A DNA stretch of 64,000 bases from a virus. Shown piece by piece: positions 1 to 9,926 of the stretch. Numbering within the stretch: the stretch's first letter is position 1; the number at the start of each line of letters is the position of its first letter. The notes beneath the pieces were generated by a model. The model was not told the origin of the DNA, searched no databases, and saw only the letters and a program-made list of their open reading frames with translations. Position numbers and translations under genes: made by a program. Location: the IMG/VR virus record IMGVR_UViG_3300044684_000278, positions 1 through 64,000 of that record, one strand, 5' to 3'.

Positions 1-5
1 AGCTG

Positions 6-3000
6 ATGAATAAAGTACTCAAAGGAGGCAAAGACAGTGCAGACATCCTGTTCTTCCTTTCCTCTATGAGAGACAGTTTAAAGGAACTCAGTGACCTGGG
101 TAACAAACTCCAGGAGCAGCAGGATAAACTGGGCAGGTTACAGACGGCAGCCCAGGAAAAACGTCAGCTCTCCTCACTCCAGGACCGGGTGGATTTCTTA
201 AACCAGGTACAGCAGGTGCTGATCGAGGATAAGAACAAGGTAATACCTGTGAACCCGAATGCTCCTGCACCGGAAGGTCAGGATGCCTACGTTACAGACG
301 TGGAGCTGGAGAGTGATCCAGATGCCCCAACCTACAAGGATAAGAAACCTAAGTTTGAGGAAGTGGGCTTCAACAAGACCTTCGGAAGGCACTACCTGGA
401 TGAGGAAGATAAAGAACTCAATACAGCTGATGGCTCTGACCGCTTCTTTGCTTTTACCGGCAAGCAGAACGTCATGGGCCAGGGCTATGAACTCTTAGTA
501 GTCACTGAGCACAATGATGAATTCGGGATCCGTCAATCGGACAAGAATCCGGATGACATCAAGCTGGTGGTGGTTAAAAAAGTAAGTGGAGAAGATGGTA
601 AGCCTGTTTATAAGTATGTTGGAGTGGATGGTAAGTTGCTTGATGCTCCTGATAAAGACAATATTGTCTACCGTAGTATGGCTAACGTTAATACTCTTAG
701 CGTTCAGCGTGTCCGTGATGATTATACCGTTCATGAGTCTACTACGGATGAAGACATCCAAAAGAAAATAGACGAGCACAAGGAGTACCAGAAAAACCTG
801 GTGGAACGCTCCAAGGAAGGTCCTGTCTATCTCAATGCTGTATCTGCCTCTCCTGGCGTGCAGCGTATTGAACGTACTCATGATGGTAAACCTGCAGAAG
901 CAGAAGTGGAAGGCCGTGTGGTGGAGGATGATCCGGACTGGACCAACCTGCACTCTGCCAACAACCCTGAAGCAGGTATCGGACTCCGTGTATCCACTGC
1001 AGACGGATCACTGGCACCTGGTGTGCTGGCTGGTCGTGTGGTGATGCAGGAGTATACCAATGATGAGGGCAGGAAGATCTGGGGAGATAAGGTGACCCGT
1101 GTGTTCAACCGTCTGCTCAACAAGGATGAAAAAGGAAAAGTGATTGAGGCCCTGGTGCGTCTGACTTCCCTTTTCAACCGGAAGAATTCCAAGGATCCAA
1201 GCATCCGTCTTACTGATGCTGAAGAGGCAGAGTACAACCTGATCTTCGGATACCTGAAGAACGTACTTCCTTGGGGCGGATGGAAAAACGGAGGTAACTC
1301 CCAACGCAGGAAGCTGTCCAATATGTTCCGTATTGACAGTGGTCTGAAACGGGGTGACTTCTCTATTCCATTCACAGAGCTGTCTATTCGTCAGAATGCA
1401 GATAAGCTCCTGGATGGTGTATATCACAATGTGAACAACAACACCCTTCAAAACAATGAGGAGTTCCGTGACATCCAGGTAAAAGATGGAAAGATCGTTC
1501 CCGGTAAATCCTACAAGACCTATGAAGAATACCTGCTGGGTAAAAGAGAAAATGGTGAGATGCCTCCGGTGTATACCTCCCTTCCAAGGGTGGATGCAGC
1601 ACGTCCTCAGCGTACCAACTCTTACCTGAACTGGGTGGATCCGTCCGTACAGTCTGTTAAGGAGCAGTCTCCTTACCAGCAGGGACAGATGACCCAGGAA
1701 AGGCATGATGAGATCACCAGCAAGATGGGTAAGCTTGAACGGATCGTAGCTGCAAAAGACACACTGAAGGACGAGTCCACAGAGGACCTGGCTAAAAAGC
1801 TGGAATATTTTGCCAAAGAAAATCCGGAGCTGGAAAATACTTTTGATAAAGATTTCCTGGAGCCTGCTGTACAGAAACTCGTGGAAGGCAAGACTGAAGA
1901 AGATATTCTCAAATCATTTGGCTCAGAAAATGAGTTCAACCGTGCTGTAGTTGCCCAGGCCCTGTCTGATTACATTGACAAGACACAAGCTCCGCAACTG
2001 GAGACACTGAAGCGTCAGTTGGAAAATGCTCCTAAGCCTAAGAAGCAGGAAGTAAGCCTGGATAACCCAGCTCCTGTAGCAGCCCCAGTTCAGCAAGGCC
2101 CTAAGAAGGCATCTGACCTGTTGGGCGGACTGGGTAAACCACAGTCTCAACAACAGCAACAGCAGGCTCCTGCCGCAAAACCAGGAAGTGCTTCTGCTTT
2201 ACTGGCCTCCAAACTGGGACAGCCACAGCAGACTGCTATTCCAAAACCATTGGAGCAGAAACCTGCTAATAAACAAATCCCTACAGTAGCGGACAGTGCC
2301 AAAGCCTCCCAGATGCTGGCAGGCAAATTAGGACTGCAGAACCAGGAAGCTGTTAAAACAGCAGCTCCGGTAGCAACTGCTTCTGAGAAGCATACAGATA
2401 TTCCGGCAGCCGTTGAAGCAGCCCAGCCTAAACTGGGTAAGCTAACCGCTACGGTATATACCAGCAAGGACCCGGCTTCCGGGGAGCTGACCAACCCGAT
2501 CACTGCTACCGTGGATATTCCGGATGGAAGACTGCAGGCAGGTAAGATGCTGTTGAAGCAGGCACTAATGGCTCAGATTCCTAATGAGGATGAGGATGTC
2601 CCATACCGTCTTTCCTTGGGTGAGGTAGAGCAGACCGAGGATTTTAAAGCCCTGGACAAGTTCATGAAAGAGAACCTGCCTCAGATCCCTGTTAAAAAAG
2701 TAGCAGAGCTGATCCATGGCAAAGCCTGGGGTATGTTCAAAAACGGAGCTATCTACATTTACAACAATGCAGAAATCGGTACCGGTTTCCACGAGGCTTT
2801 TGAGGCCGTGTGGGGCAGCTACCTAAGTGATAAAGAACAGCAGGACCTGGCTGAAGAATTCCGTGGCCGTGATGGTAAGTTCAAAAACCCCTTCACCCGT
2901 CTGACCAAGAACTATAAGGATGCCTCCCTGTATGATGTACGTGAGATGCTGGCAGAGGAATTCCGTAACTACATCCTGAACGGGCAGTTACCAGCAGAGG

Positions 3001-6000
3001 AAAAGACCCGTGGTTTCTTCCAGAGACTATGGGATTTCATCAAGCGTATCCTGGGACTGGCTCCTGAGCAGGCACAGGAGATGAACAGCAAGATCAATGC
3101 TGTGTTCAAGGCCATCAAAGCCGGTCAGTTCAAAGACCTGGATCCGATCCGGGAGTACTCACCTGTTCCTGAATACCGTGCCATTGGCCGGTTGACCCAG
3201 GAAGAGACAGCCCGTGCCATCCAGGGTCTGAACTACTACTTCTTCATGGAGTTGTACAAGAACGGAAACAACATTGATGCTCTTATAGACCGCTATGAAC
3301 CTAAGCTGTCCAACCAAATCCTTAATGACATCTTCAACAAAAGCCATGATGCCGTGGTGAAGAATGTCCAGATCCTGGGTGAGGGTATGCAGGACGAGCT
3401 CCGTCTTCGCAAAGAGGAATTATATGAGGAGTTCAAGAAGAATCTTTCCAGGTTCGGCCTTGACTTTGACGAGCATGATGACCTCATGGTGAAGGAACAG
3501 AACACTGTGAATGCATTGGGTATCCGTGACTCCATTTCCATAGATCCCAAGAAGATGTCTACTGTGAACGTGAAGCTCTTGTTAGCCTCACTTCCGCAGA
3601 CCCGCTATAACAGTGAAGGCAAGATCACACCTGTACGTGACCTGCAGATGAACCAGCCTATGCTGGTGGATCATGTGAAAGTGCATAACCTGCTCTTAAA
3701 TGAGTTAAGCAATATCGTTCCATCTTATGATGAGAACGGAAACCAGGTTGCTGCCCTGGATCAGATGTTCCAGAAGCTGGATCAGAAATACAAGTATCCG
3801 CAAACCGGAAACTATAAAGAAGGCTACAACTGGATCCAGAACCTGAAGGCCCGTCTGCGTTATGAGATGATGGATGGTACCAAATTCCCGGCAGAGGCCC
3901 TGACTGCGGATGACATCCGCCTGAGGATTGGTTTTATCAAAACCTTTACCAACGTAAAGACCATCCCGCAGAAGACGATAGTGGGAGAAGATGGATACAT
4001 CTATAACCTGAACCCGGTAGAGGGTACCAACATCGAGCGGGTACGGGATGAGTGGAGCAACAACCTGAAAAATGACCTGATCCAAAGGAGAGGTCAGAAA
4101 GGTATGGTGAAGCTGAACCCTGATGGTACCATGGAGATCAACCGTGATACCGACGAGTACAAGGATCTGATGAAGATGCTAGATCGTAAGAACAGCTTCT
4201 CCACAGAGGATGCTCAGCTGGCCCTCCGTAAACTGGGAATTACTTTTACAGGCACACCTGCACAGATGGATAAATACGGATCTGTTATCCGGGAAGATGC
4301 TATCCAGATCCTGGAGCAGCTCAAGGCAGGTTCCCTGAACTCTATTTCAGACATCTATGGATCCAATAAGATCGGTGGCCGTATCAACAGGCTGCTTTCC
4401 ATAGAAGCCGGGTTCAGCGGTGAGGATAATATCTTAAACTACATCAACGCCAATGGTGAGACCCAATACTCCGTGGGTATTCCATCCCTGTTCAGCAATA
4501 TGATCAACACGCTGAACACCGTGAAGACCCAGAAAGAGCTGGTACAGTCTGCACCGTGGCTGGGCACTATAGATGCTAAAACAGGTGAGGTAGTGCTTCA
4601 TCCATACCAGCAGAACTCAGAGCTTCTGAAAAAAGACGGGATACTCTTTGACAAAAAGGGCCGCAGAAGAGACGGGGCACGCCTGGAGTACCAGGTGATC
4701 TCCGGTGTGGGTACATCAGACTTTGAAGGCACTTCCACAGATGAACTGCAGTTCCCGGAACGGGTGGCCAACAAGATCCACTACCTGCTTCAGAATACTG
4801 TATACTCCAACATCAACTCTGATAAGAGCACCGAGTTCGGTATCTCTCTTCCAGGAAAGCTGATCGTTTCCAAGGGAGATGTGGCCAGCCTCTTATACTT
4901 TGATGGTAAAGAGGTGATCAACCACTATGTAAACCAGCTTACAGATGAAATGGCTGCTGCCGTATACAACAAAGCAAGGCCAAGCAACATCCAGTACTAT
5001 AAAGACCAGGTGGCCTCATTAGGGCACTTCAGAGACATTTTAGGGGCTGACCTGGTAGATAAGTTCAAACGTGAGGTAATAAGCCCTGAGAGCCGCTATA
5101 AAGGCCCACAGGCACACCTTAGATTCATTGAGGATAACCGTGCTGCCATTGACAAGGCTATCAAGGGTTACATGGAAAACAAGATTGACCAGACCGTTAA
5201 GTTCTTAAAGGACCTGGATCTGTTCCAAAAACCTGCCCTTGCCGGAAATGACCTGTACACCACGGACGCTATTGACAACGACATGCTGTCAAAGATCCTG
5301 GATACCAAGAGCACAGTGGCTATCAAGCATGATGACGGGGAGATCACAGAGCGTGTGGGTCTGACAGAGAATGACCTGAAAACACTGGCAGGTGTCCTGG
5401 CACTCAACGAGGAGATCCTGGTTACAGAACAGCATAAGTTAATCTACGGTCACCCTGCCTTCTACAAAGACCTTCCAAAGCGTGCCAATGGTGCTACTTC
5501 AACCAAGGAGCCTATGGTGGATGATCCGGATGTGATCAAGTGGATGGACAATAACATGGCCCGTAATGATGGCAAGCAGCGTTCCTCCGAGACACACCAG
5601 ACCTTCAAAGTCGTATCCTTCAAGGACCAGGATGTGGTAAGCCACTATTACCAGGATATAGCTGAGGGTATGTTTGCCTCCATGATCAAGACAGAGTCCA
5701 GCAAGACGGCTGCAGAGAAGAAGATCGGTGCCAAATTCACGGATGATGGCAAGCTCAAAGGCTTCATCACAGATAAGAAAGGCGGATACACTGGTCTGAT
5801 CAAGGCTTACCTGGAGCTCAATGAAGCGGATGCCATGGCCTGGGGTATGCCAGACATGGTTCGGGACATGCTGTTCCTTACAGGAAAGCTATCCAAGGAA
5901 CAACAAAAGCAGTTTGATTACGAGATTGCCTATGAGAAACTGGCCCTGGCTAAAAAGGGTGAGGCCAGGTATTCCCGTGAGGAATTAGAGGCTGCCAAAA

Positions 6001-9000
6001 AGATCGTAGAAAAAGGAAACCCTGGCTACGTGTTCCAGGTACTGAAACCACAGTACTTCGGTTACGCTGTGGATGGGGATACCCTGCACCCTGTGTTCCT
6101 GAAACACGCGGTTCAGCCTAAGTTCTTCCGCCATGTAGAAGGCACCCAGTATGAGGATCTATACAAAGCCCTGAAGAAAAGCCAGGTGGACATCATCGGT
6201 TTTGAGTCCGGGGAGAAAGTAGGTAACGTGATGGGCAAGAACGGCAAGTTCACCAGCATCTATAATGATAAAGGTACCGTGAACGTGACCAAGGCAGGTA
6301 ACCAGTACAGTCTTCCAGGAGATCTTCCAGTCCAACAATTATACACCAAGTTCTATGGTATCCAGGTGGAGACCAATGCCAAACCTAAAACAGAGGTGGT
6401 GCGTGGTACCCAGGTGACCAAACTGATCATGGTAAACTACTTTGAGAACGGTAAACCGGTTACCGAGCAGATTGGAAAGAAAATCCAGGAGTATAATAAT
6501 ACCCTGAAGACCATGATGCAGCTGGGTAAACAGAACCTGATCAAGGAGCTGGGACTTCGCCAGGATGAACAGGGTAATTACCACACAGAGGATCTGACCA
6601 AACTGGTGAAGACCCTGAGACGTGAGGCAGAAAGCCGTGATCTCCCGGATAACATGATCCAGGGTATTGACACCCTGAGCAATGAGGACGGATCCACTTC
6701 CCTGAAATACAGGTTTGATACTTTGATCAACCGGGAAAAGATTGACAACATCCTGAACTCCATTGTGGATTCCCGTGTGATCTCTGAGAAGATCCATGGT
6801 AAGGCATCCGTGCAGGTAGCTTCTACCCTGTACGAGAGTCAGCCAAGGAGCTTCATGTACCTGAAAGATGGGGTGTATACCCAGATGACCCCTGAGAACA
6901 TGGGCTCACTGACTGCAGAGGAACGCAAGACCATCAAGATGAAGTCATCTGACCTGAAGTTCTATGCAGACCAGAATGGAAAGATCCAGAGCATGGAAGT
7001 ATATCTTACCTGGCCATTCAAGGATTTCTCTCCTGAGCAGCTGGGCCTGAAACTGGAGAACGGTATTTACAAGCTCTCCGGAGACAGCAAGGTGGACAGC
7101 AGGTTACTAAAGTCACTGGGATTCCGTATCCCTACCCAGGCCATGAACTCCATTGAGTCCATCCAGATCAAGGGATTCACCCCACAGAACAACGGGGACA
7201 TGATCGTGGTGCCATCAGAGATCGTTGGTAAATCCGGTTCCGACTTTGATATTGATAAACTCAATCTCTATTTGCCTAACTACTTCTTCAACAGTGCCAC
7301 TAAGTCACTGGAGTTTGCAGAGTGGAAGGGCTCTATTGAGAATACCAAAAAATACATTGCGGATCTCTTTGACAAGGGACACCTGCTTCCTGCAGATGCT
7401 GCCAAGGAGCTGGACCGCTATATTGCGGAAGAGAATGACCTGCTGGGTACTGATCCTGAGGATAAGCTGTTAAAGGCCATCTTCCAGGGCCTCTTCTCCG
7501 AGGAGCGTCTGACCTCAGAGTTCATGGATGACTTCTCCAAACAGAAGAACTACCAGTCCCTGAGAGATGAAGTTGTTGATTCCCTTACCAAGAAAGCCCT
7601 GCAGAACCACTTCATGAACCTGATGCATGACCTGGTGCAGGATCCGTTCAACTACCGTCAGCTGGTCGTGCCCAACGGTGTGGATACCATCAAGCCTCTG
7701 GCAGATGAGATCAATGCCCTGAAGATCCAGGCTGGCACCAAGTCAAAAGAAGACGAGAAGAGCTTTACTTTCCTAAGAAGTTTTGTGGGTAACAACCAGA
7801 TCCGTGAACGGTACTTAACGGCCAAACGAATGGTGGGCATTGCTGCCCTGCACTCTACTTTCCACTCTATGGCACAAGTATCAGGTCTGAAGATCAACCG
7901 TGACTTTGCAACCAAAGGCATCTATTACATTGCCGGGAAGAACGAAGAGCACAGGCTTGTAGATATTAAACTCACACACATCCCGGCCAACGAGGATGGT
8001 ACCTTCAACATCGGTCACCGTACTGATGCCAGTGGTGCCTGGGTGAGTGAGCTGATCTCGGAGGAACTATCCGGGTTCGTGGATGGTGCCAAAGATCCAT
8101 TCGTGTTTGACCTGAACTTCTCTATGAACACGGCTGCCACCTGGTTCTACCTGCAACACGTAGGGGTACCGGTGGACGAGATTGCCTACTTCTTTGGTCA
8201 GCCCGTGCTGGATCAGTACTTTGAGGAGTTTGCCAAGAACCGTGCAGGATTCAAGAAGATCAATGATGAAAGCCTGACCAGGGAAATGCTCTTCTACAAA
8301 GTGGTTAGTCCATACTTTGAAAAGATCACGGGCCGTAACATCATGGCTGAAATTGCAGCCGTGGAGGATGATCCTTTTGGGAAATCTGCCCTTAAGAAAT
8401 CCCTTGCTGTGGAGATGAACACCATTGCCAATCAGTTCTCCAAGTTCAATAAAACAGACTTAAGAGACCAAATTGCCCAGGGCAAACAGGCAGATCCAAA
8501 GATGCAGATTGCCATCCTGATGAATTACCTGGAGTATAACGCACAAGCACAACTGCTGGGTAACTTCATCAATGCCATCTCTTATGACAACAAGAAGACC
8601 AAGTCTTTACAGGAGAATATGATGCAGGTGGCACGCTGGGAGAAATCCAAGCAGGAAGGCTTCGTGGCCAATCCTGATGCCATCATGGATCATACGTTCC
8701 TGGGTGAGATGAAAAAACAGAAAGAAGACATCTTCAAGATGTTCAAGAACTTCTTCATCACTTTGAGTCCATCTGTTCAGAAAGCCTTTGAGCCTATGGA
8801 GAACAAGATCAATGATCCTGACTTCTTTGCATCCAAGGATAACACGGTGGATCTGCTCAACCGCTACCAGAACTTTGTGATCTCTTACCTGCTGCATACT
8901 ACTCCGTTCCAGGATGCAGATGAGCAGGAAGTGACCCTGAACAAGCTTTACAGGGATTACTTCCTTGGAGACAACTCCATGGCCAAGATCCTGCAGAAGT

Positions 9001-9926
9001 ATAAGAACTCTTCGGATCCTTACGTGTCCGGAAGCCTTGCCATACAGGAACTGCTCCCGGTAATGAGTGAGGATACTACCCGTCCAGATAATATCCGTCT
9101 GTTCCGCAACAAGCTGGACACCTACCAGATCAACAACATCGTTGAAGACCTGGATAACCTGAAAGCTTATGCCATGCAGGTGGCGGACAGTGACCTGGAA
9201 CACTTCGTGGACAACCTGGCCAAGTTTACCCTGGTACAAAGTGGTATGCAGGGAAGCCGTCTGGATTACCGCAAGATCCTTTCCACACAGGTATATTCTT
9301 CCCTGGTGAAGAACATCATAGATGCTTTTGAAGCTTCCGGAAAAGAACTGGATCCTAAGAGGGTATGGAAAGCTTTCCACCAGAACAACTGGAGCAACAA
9401 CTCAGTAGTACCTAAGGTACCTAACTGGCTGCGTCCTAAAGAAGGCAAGCTTTTAATTAAAGACGGATCTTCACTGCTGGTGAATGACTACCTGATGAAG
9501 TACGTGAAGAAACCAGGCATCTCCCGTCAACAGCTTAATGAGATGCGTAGAAATAAAACCATGCAGAATGCCTTTGAGCCGATCCTCTATGAAAAGAGAA
9601 ATCAGCTGGCAGATGGCAAGTGGGTTTATGCTCCTGTAAACAAACTGGGTGACGGTACCCGCTTTACAGAAATCTATGATGAGGATAAAGCATCCATCCT
9701 GCAGAAGAACGGAGATGTGGGAGACGCCGGTGGTGGATTCACAGGTGGCTATATCAGTGTGATGGAATTGTTGGCAAATAAGACAGCCAATAACGTAAAT
9801 GTGGAGGATAATTCGTATAATAGTACAACACCTAAAACAGCCTCCGAGCTCCTGCTCCAATCAGAAAAGCAGGCTGTCGTGCAACAACTAAAAGACAACG
9901 GAACCATAGAACAAAACTGCTCATGA
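6..9926 (+). CDS. Giant virion RNA polymerase, crAss-like
   Basis: I identify this 3306-residue protein as the virion RNA polymerase of crAss-like phages. Residues 2413-2417 read DFDID, within SGSDFDIDKLNLYLPN, the metal-binding signature of the double-psi-beta-barrel polymerases related to YonO and eukaryotic RNA-dependent RNA polymerases. In the crAss-like phage phi14:2 the homologue (gp66, about 2,200 residues) is packaged and transcribes early genes; this one is about 1,100 residues longer. The first ~70 residues look coiled coil. Residues ~680-820 are a Pro/Gln/Ala-rich linker with three copies of a short LLxxKLG-type motif. Residues 929-933 read HEAFE, a zincin-like motif lacking the second His. 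The ATG overlaps a possible upstream stop (TGATG), so the gene is probably complete, although no in-frame stop lies between it and the window edge. Its TGA overlaps the next ATG (ATGA), so translation is probably coupled. Confidence 0.88.
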   Translation: MNKVLKGGKDSADILFFLSSMRDSLKELSDLGNKLQEQQDKLGRLQTAAQEKRQLSSLQDRVDFLNQVQQVLIEDKNKVIPVNPNAPAPEGQDAYVTDVELESDPDAPTYKDKKPKFEEVGFNKTFGRHYLDEEDKELNTADGSDRFFAFTGKQNVMGQGYELLVVTEHNDEFGIRQSDKNPDDIKLVVVKKVSGEDGKPVYKYVGVDGKLLDAPDKDNIVYRSMANVNTLSVQRVRDDYTVHESTTDEDIQKKIDEHKEYQKNLVERSKEGPVYLNAVSASPGVQRIERTHDGKPAEAEVEGRVVEDDPDWTNLHSANNPEAGIGLRVSTADGSLAPGVLAGRVVMQEYTNDEGRKIWGDKVTRVFNRLLNKDEKGKVIEALVRLTSLFNRKNSKDPSIRLTDAEEAEYNLIFGYLKNVLPWGGWKNGGNSQRRKLSNMFRIDSGLKRGDFSIPFTELSIRQNADKLLDGVYHNVNNNTLQNNEEFRDIQVKDGKIVPGKSYKTYEEYLLGKRENGEMPPVYTSLPRVDAARPQRTNSYLNWVDPSVQSVKEQSPYQQGQMTQERHDEITSKMGKLERIVAAKDTLKDESTEDLAKKLEYFAKENPELENTFDKDFLEPAVQKLVEGKTEEDILKSFGSENEFNRAVVAQALSDYIDKTQAPQLETLKRQLENAPKPKKQEVSLDNPAPVAAPVQQGPKKASDLLGGLGKPQSQQQQQQAPAAKPGSASALLASKLGQPQQTAIPKPLEQKPANKQIPTVADSAKASQMLAGKLGLQNQEAVKTAAPVATASEKHTDIPAAVEAAQPKLGKLTATVYTSKDPASGELTNPITATVDIPDGRLQAGKMLLKQALMAQIPNEDEDVPYRLSLGEVEQTEDFKALDKFMKENLPQIPVKKVAELIHGKAWGMFKNGAIYIYNNAEIGTGFHEAFEAVWGSYLSDKEQQDLAEEFRGRDGKFKNPFTRLTKNYKDASLYDVREMLAEEFRNYILNGQLPAEEKTRGFFQRLWDFIKRILGLAPEQAQEMNSKINAVFKAIKAGQFKDLDPIREYSPVPEYRAIGRLTQEETARAIQGLNYYFFMELYKNGNNIDALIDRYEPKLSNQILNDIFNKSHDAVVKNVQILGEGMQDELRLRKEELYEEFKKNLSRFGLDFDEHDDLMVKEQNTVNALGIRDSISIDPKKMSTVNVKLLLASLPQTRYNSEGKITPVRDLQMNQPMLVDHVKVHNLLLNELSNIVPSYDENGNQVAALDQMFQKLDQKYKYPQTGNYKEGYNWIQNLKARLRYEMMDGTKFPAEALTADDIRLRIGFIKTFTNVKTIPQKTIVGEDGYIYNLNPVEGTNIERVRDEWSNNLKNDLIQRRGQKGMVKLNPDGTMEINRDTDEYKDLMKMLDRKNSFSTEDAQLALRKLGITFTGTPAQMDKYGSVIREDAIQILEQLKAGSLNSISDIYGSNKIGGRINRLLSIEAGFSGEDNILNYINANGETQYSVGIPSLFSNMINTLNTVKTQKELVQSAPWLGTIDAKTGEVVLHPYQQNSELLKKDGILFDKKGRRRDGARLEYQVISGVGTSDFEGTSTDELQFPERVANKIHYLLQNTVYSNINSDKSTEFGISLPGKLIVSKGDVASLLYFDGKEVINHYVNQLTDEMAAAVYNKARPSNIQYYKDQVASLGHFRDILGADLVDKFKREVISPESRYKGPQAHLRFIEDNRAAIDKAIKGYMENKIDQTVKFLKDLDLFQKPALAGNDLYTTDAIDNDMLSKILDTKSTVAIKHDDGEITERVGLTENDLKTLAGVLALNEEILVTEQHKLIYGHPAFYKDLPKRANGATSTKEPMVDDPDVIKWMDNNMARNDGKQRSSETHQTFKVVSFKDQDVVSHYYQDIAEGMFASMIKTESSKTAAEKKIGAKFTDDGKLKGFITDKKGGYTGLIKAYLELNEADAMAWGMPDMVRDMLFLTGKLSKEQQKQFDYEIAYEKLALAKKGEARYSREELEAAKKIVEKGNPGYVFQVLKPQYFGYAVDGDTLHPVFLKHAVQPKFFRHVEGTQYEDLYKALKKSQVDIIGFESGEKVGNVMGKNGKFTSIYNDKGTVNVTKAGNQYSLPGDLPVQQLYTKFYGIQVETNAKPKTEVVRGTQVTKLIMVNYFENGKPVTEQIGKKIQEYNNTLKTMMQLGKQNLIKELGLRQDEQGNYHTEDLTKLVKTLRREAESRDLPDNMIQGIDTLSNEDGSTSLKYRFDTLINREKIDNILNSIVDSRVISEKIHGKASVQVASTLYESQPRSFMYLKDGVYTQMTPENMGSLTAEERKTIKMKSSDLKFYADQNGKIQSMEVYLTWPFKDFSPEQLGLKLENGIYKLSGDSKVDSRLLKSLGFRIPTQAMNSIESIQIKGFTPQNNGDMIVVPSEIVGKSGSDFDIDKLNLYLPNYFFNSATKSLEFAEWKGSIENTKKYIADLFDKGHLLPADAAKELDRYIAEENDLLGTDPEDKLLKAIFQGLFSEERLTSEFMDDFSKQKNYQSLRDEVVDSLTKKALQNHFMNLMHDLVQDPFNYRQLVVPNGVDTIKPLADEINALKIQAGTKSKEDEKSFTFLRSFVGNNQIRERYLTAKRMVGIAALHSTFHSMAQVSGLKINRDFATKGIYYIAGKNEEHRLVDIKLTHIPANEDGTFNIGHRTDASGAWVSELISEELSGFVDGAKDPFVFDLNFSMNTAATWFYLQHVGVPVDEIAYFFGQPVLDQYFEEFAKNRAGFKKINDESLTREMLFYKVVSPYFEKITGRNIMAEIAAVEDDPFGKSALKKSLAVEMNTIANQFSKFNKTDLRDQIAQGKQADPKMQIAILMNYLEYNAQAQLLGNFINAISYDNKKTKSLQENMMQVARWEKSKQEGFVANPDAIMDHTFLGEMKKQKEDIFKMFKNFFITLSPSVQKAFEPMENKINDPDFFASKDNTVDLLNRYQNFVISYLLHTTPFQDADEQEVTLNKLYRDYFLGDNSMAKILQKYKNSSDPYVSGSLAIQELLPVMSEDTTRPDNIRLFRNKLDTYQINNIVEDLDNLKAYAMQVADSDLEHFVDNLAKFTLVQSGMQGSRLDYRKILSTQVYSSLVKNIIDAFEASGKELDPKRVWKAFHQNNWSNNSVVPKVPNWLRPKEGKLLIKDGSSLLVNDYLMKYVKKPGISRQQLNEMRRNKTMQNAFEPILYEKRNQLADGKWVYAPVNKLGDGTRFTEIYDEDKASILQKNGDVGDAGGGFTGGYISVMELLANKTANNVNVEDNSYNSTTPKTASELLLQSEKQAVVQQLKDNGTIEQNCS

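Noticed and set aside
1008-1706. 232-codon minus-strand frame in the RNA polymerase gene
   Set aside because: Shadow of the plus-strand gene with unlikely composition; one of several such frames there.
8607-9380. 257-codon minus-strand frame inside the RNA polymerase gene
   Set aside because: A shadow frame within a well-supported coding region; composition is His/Ile/Leu-rich and no motif is present.
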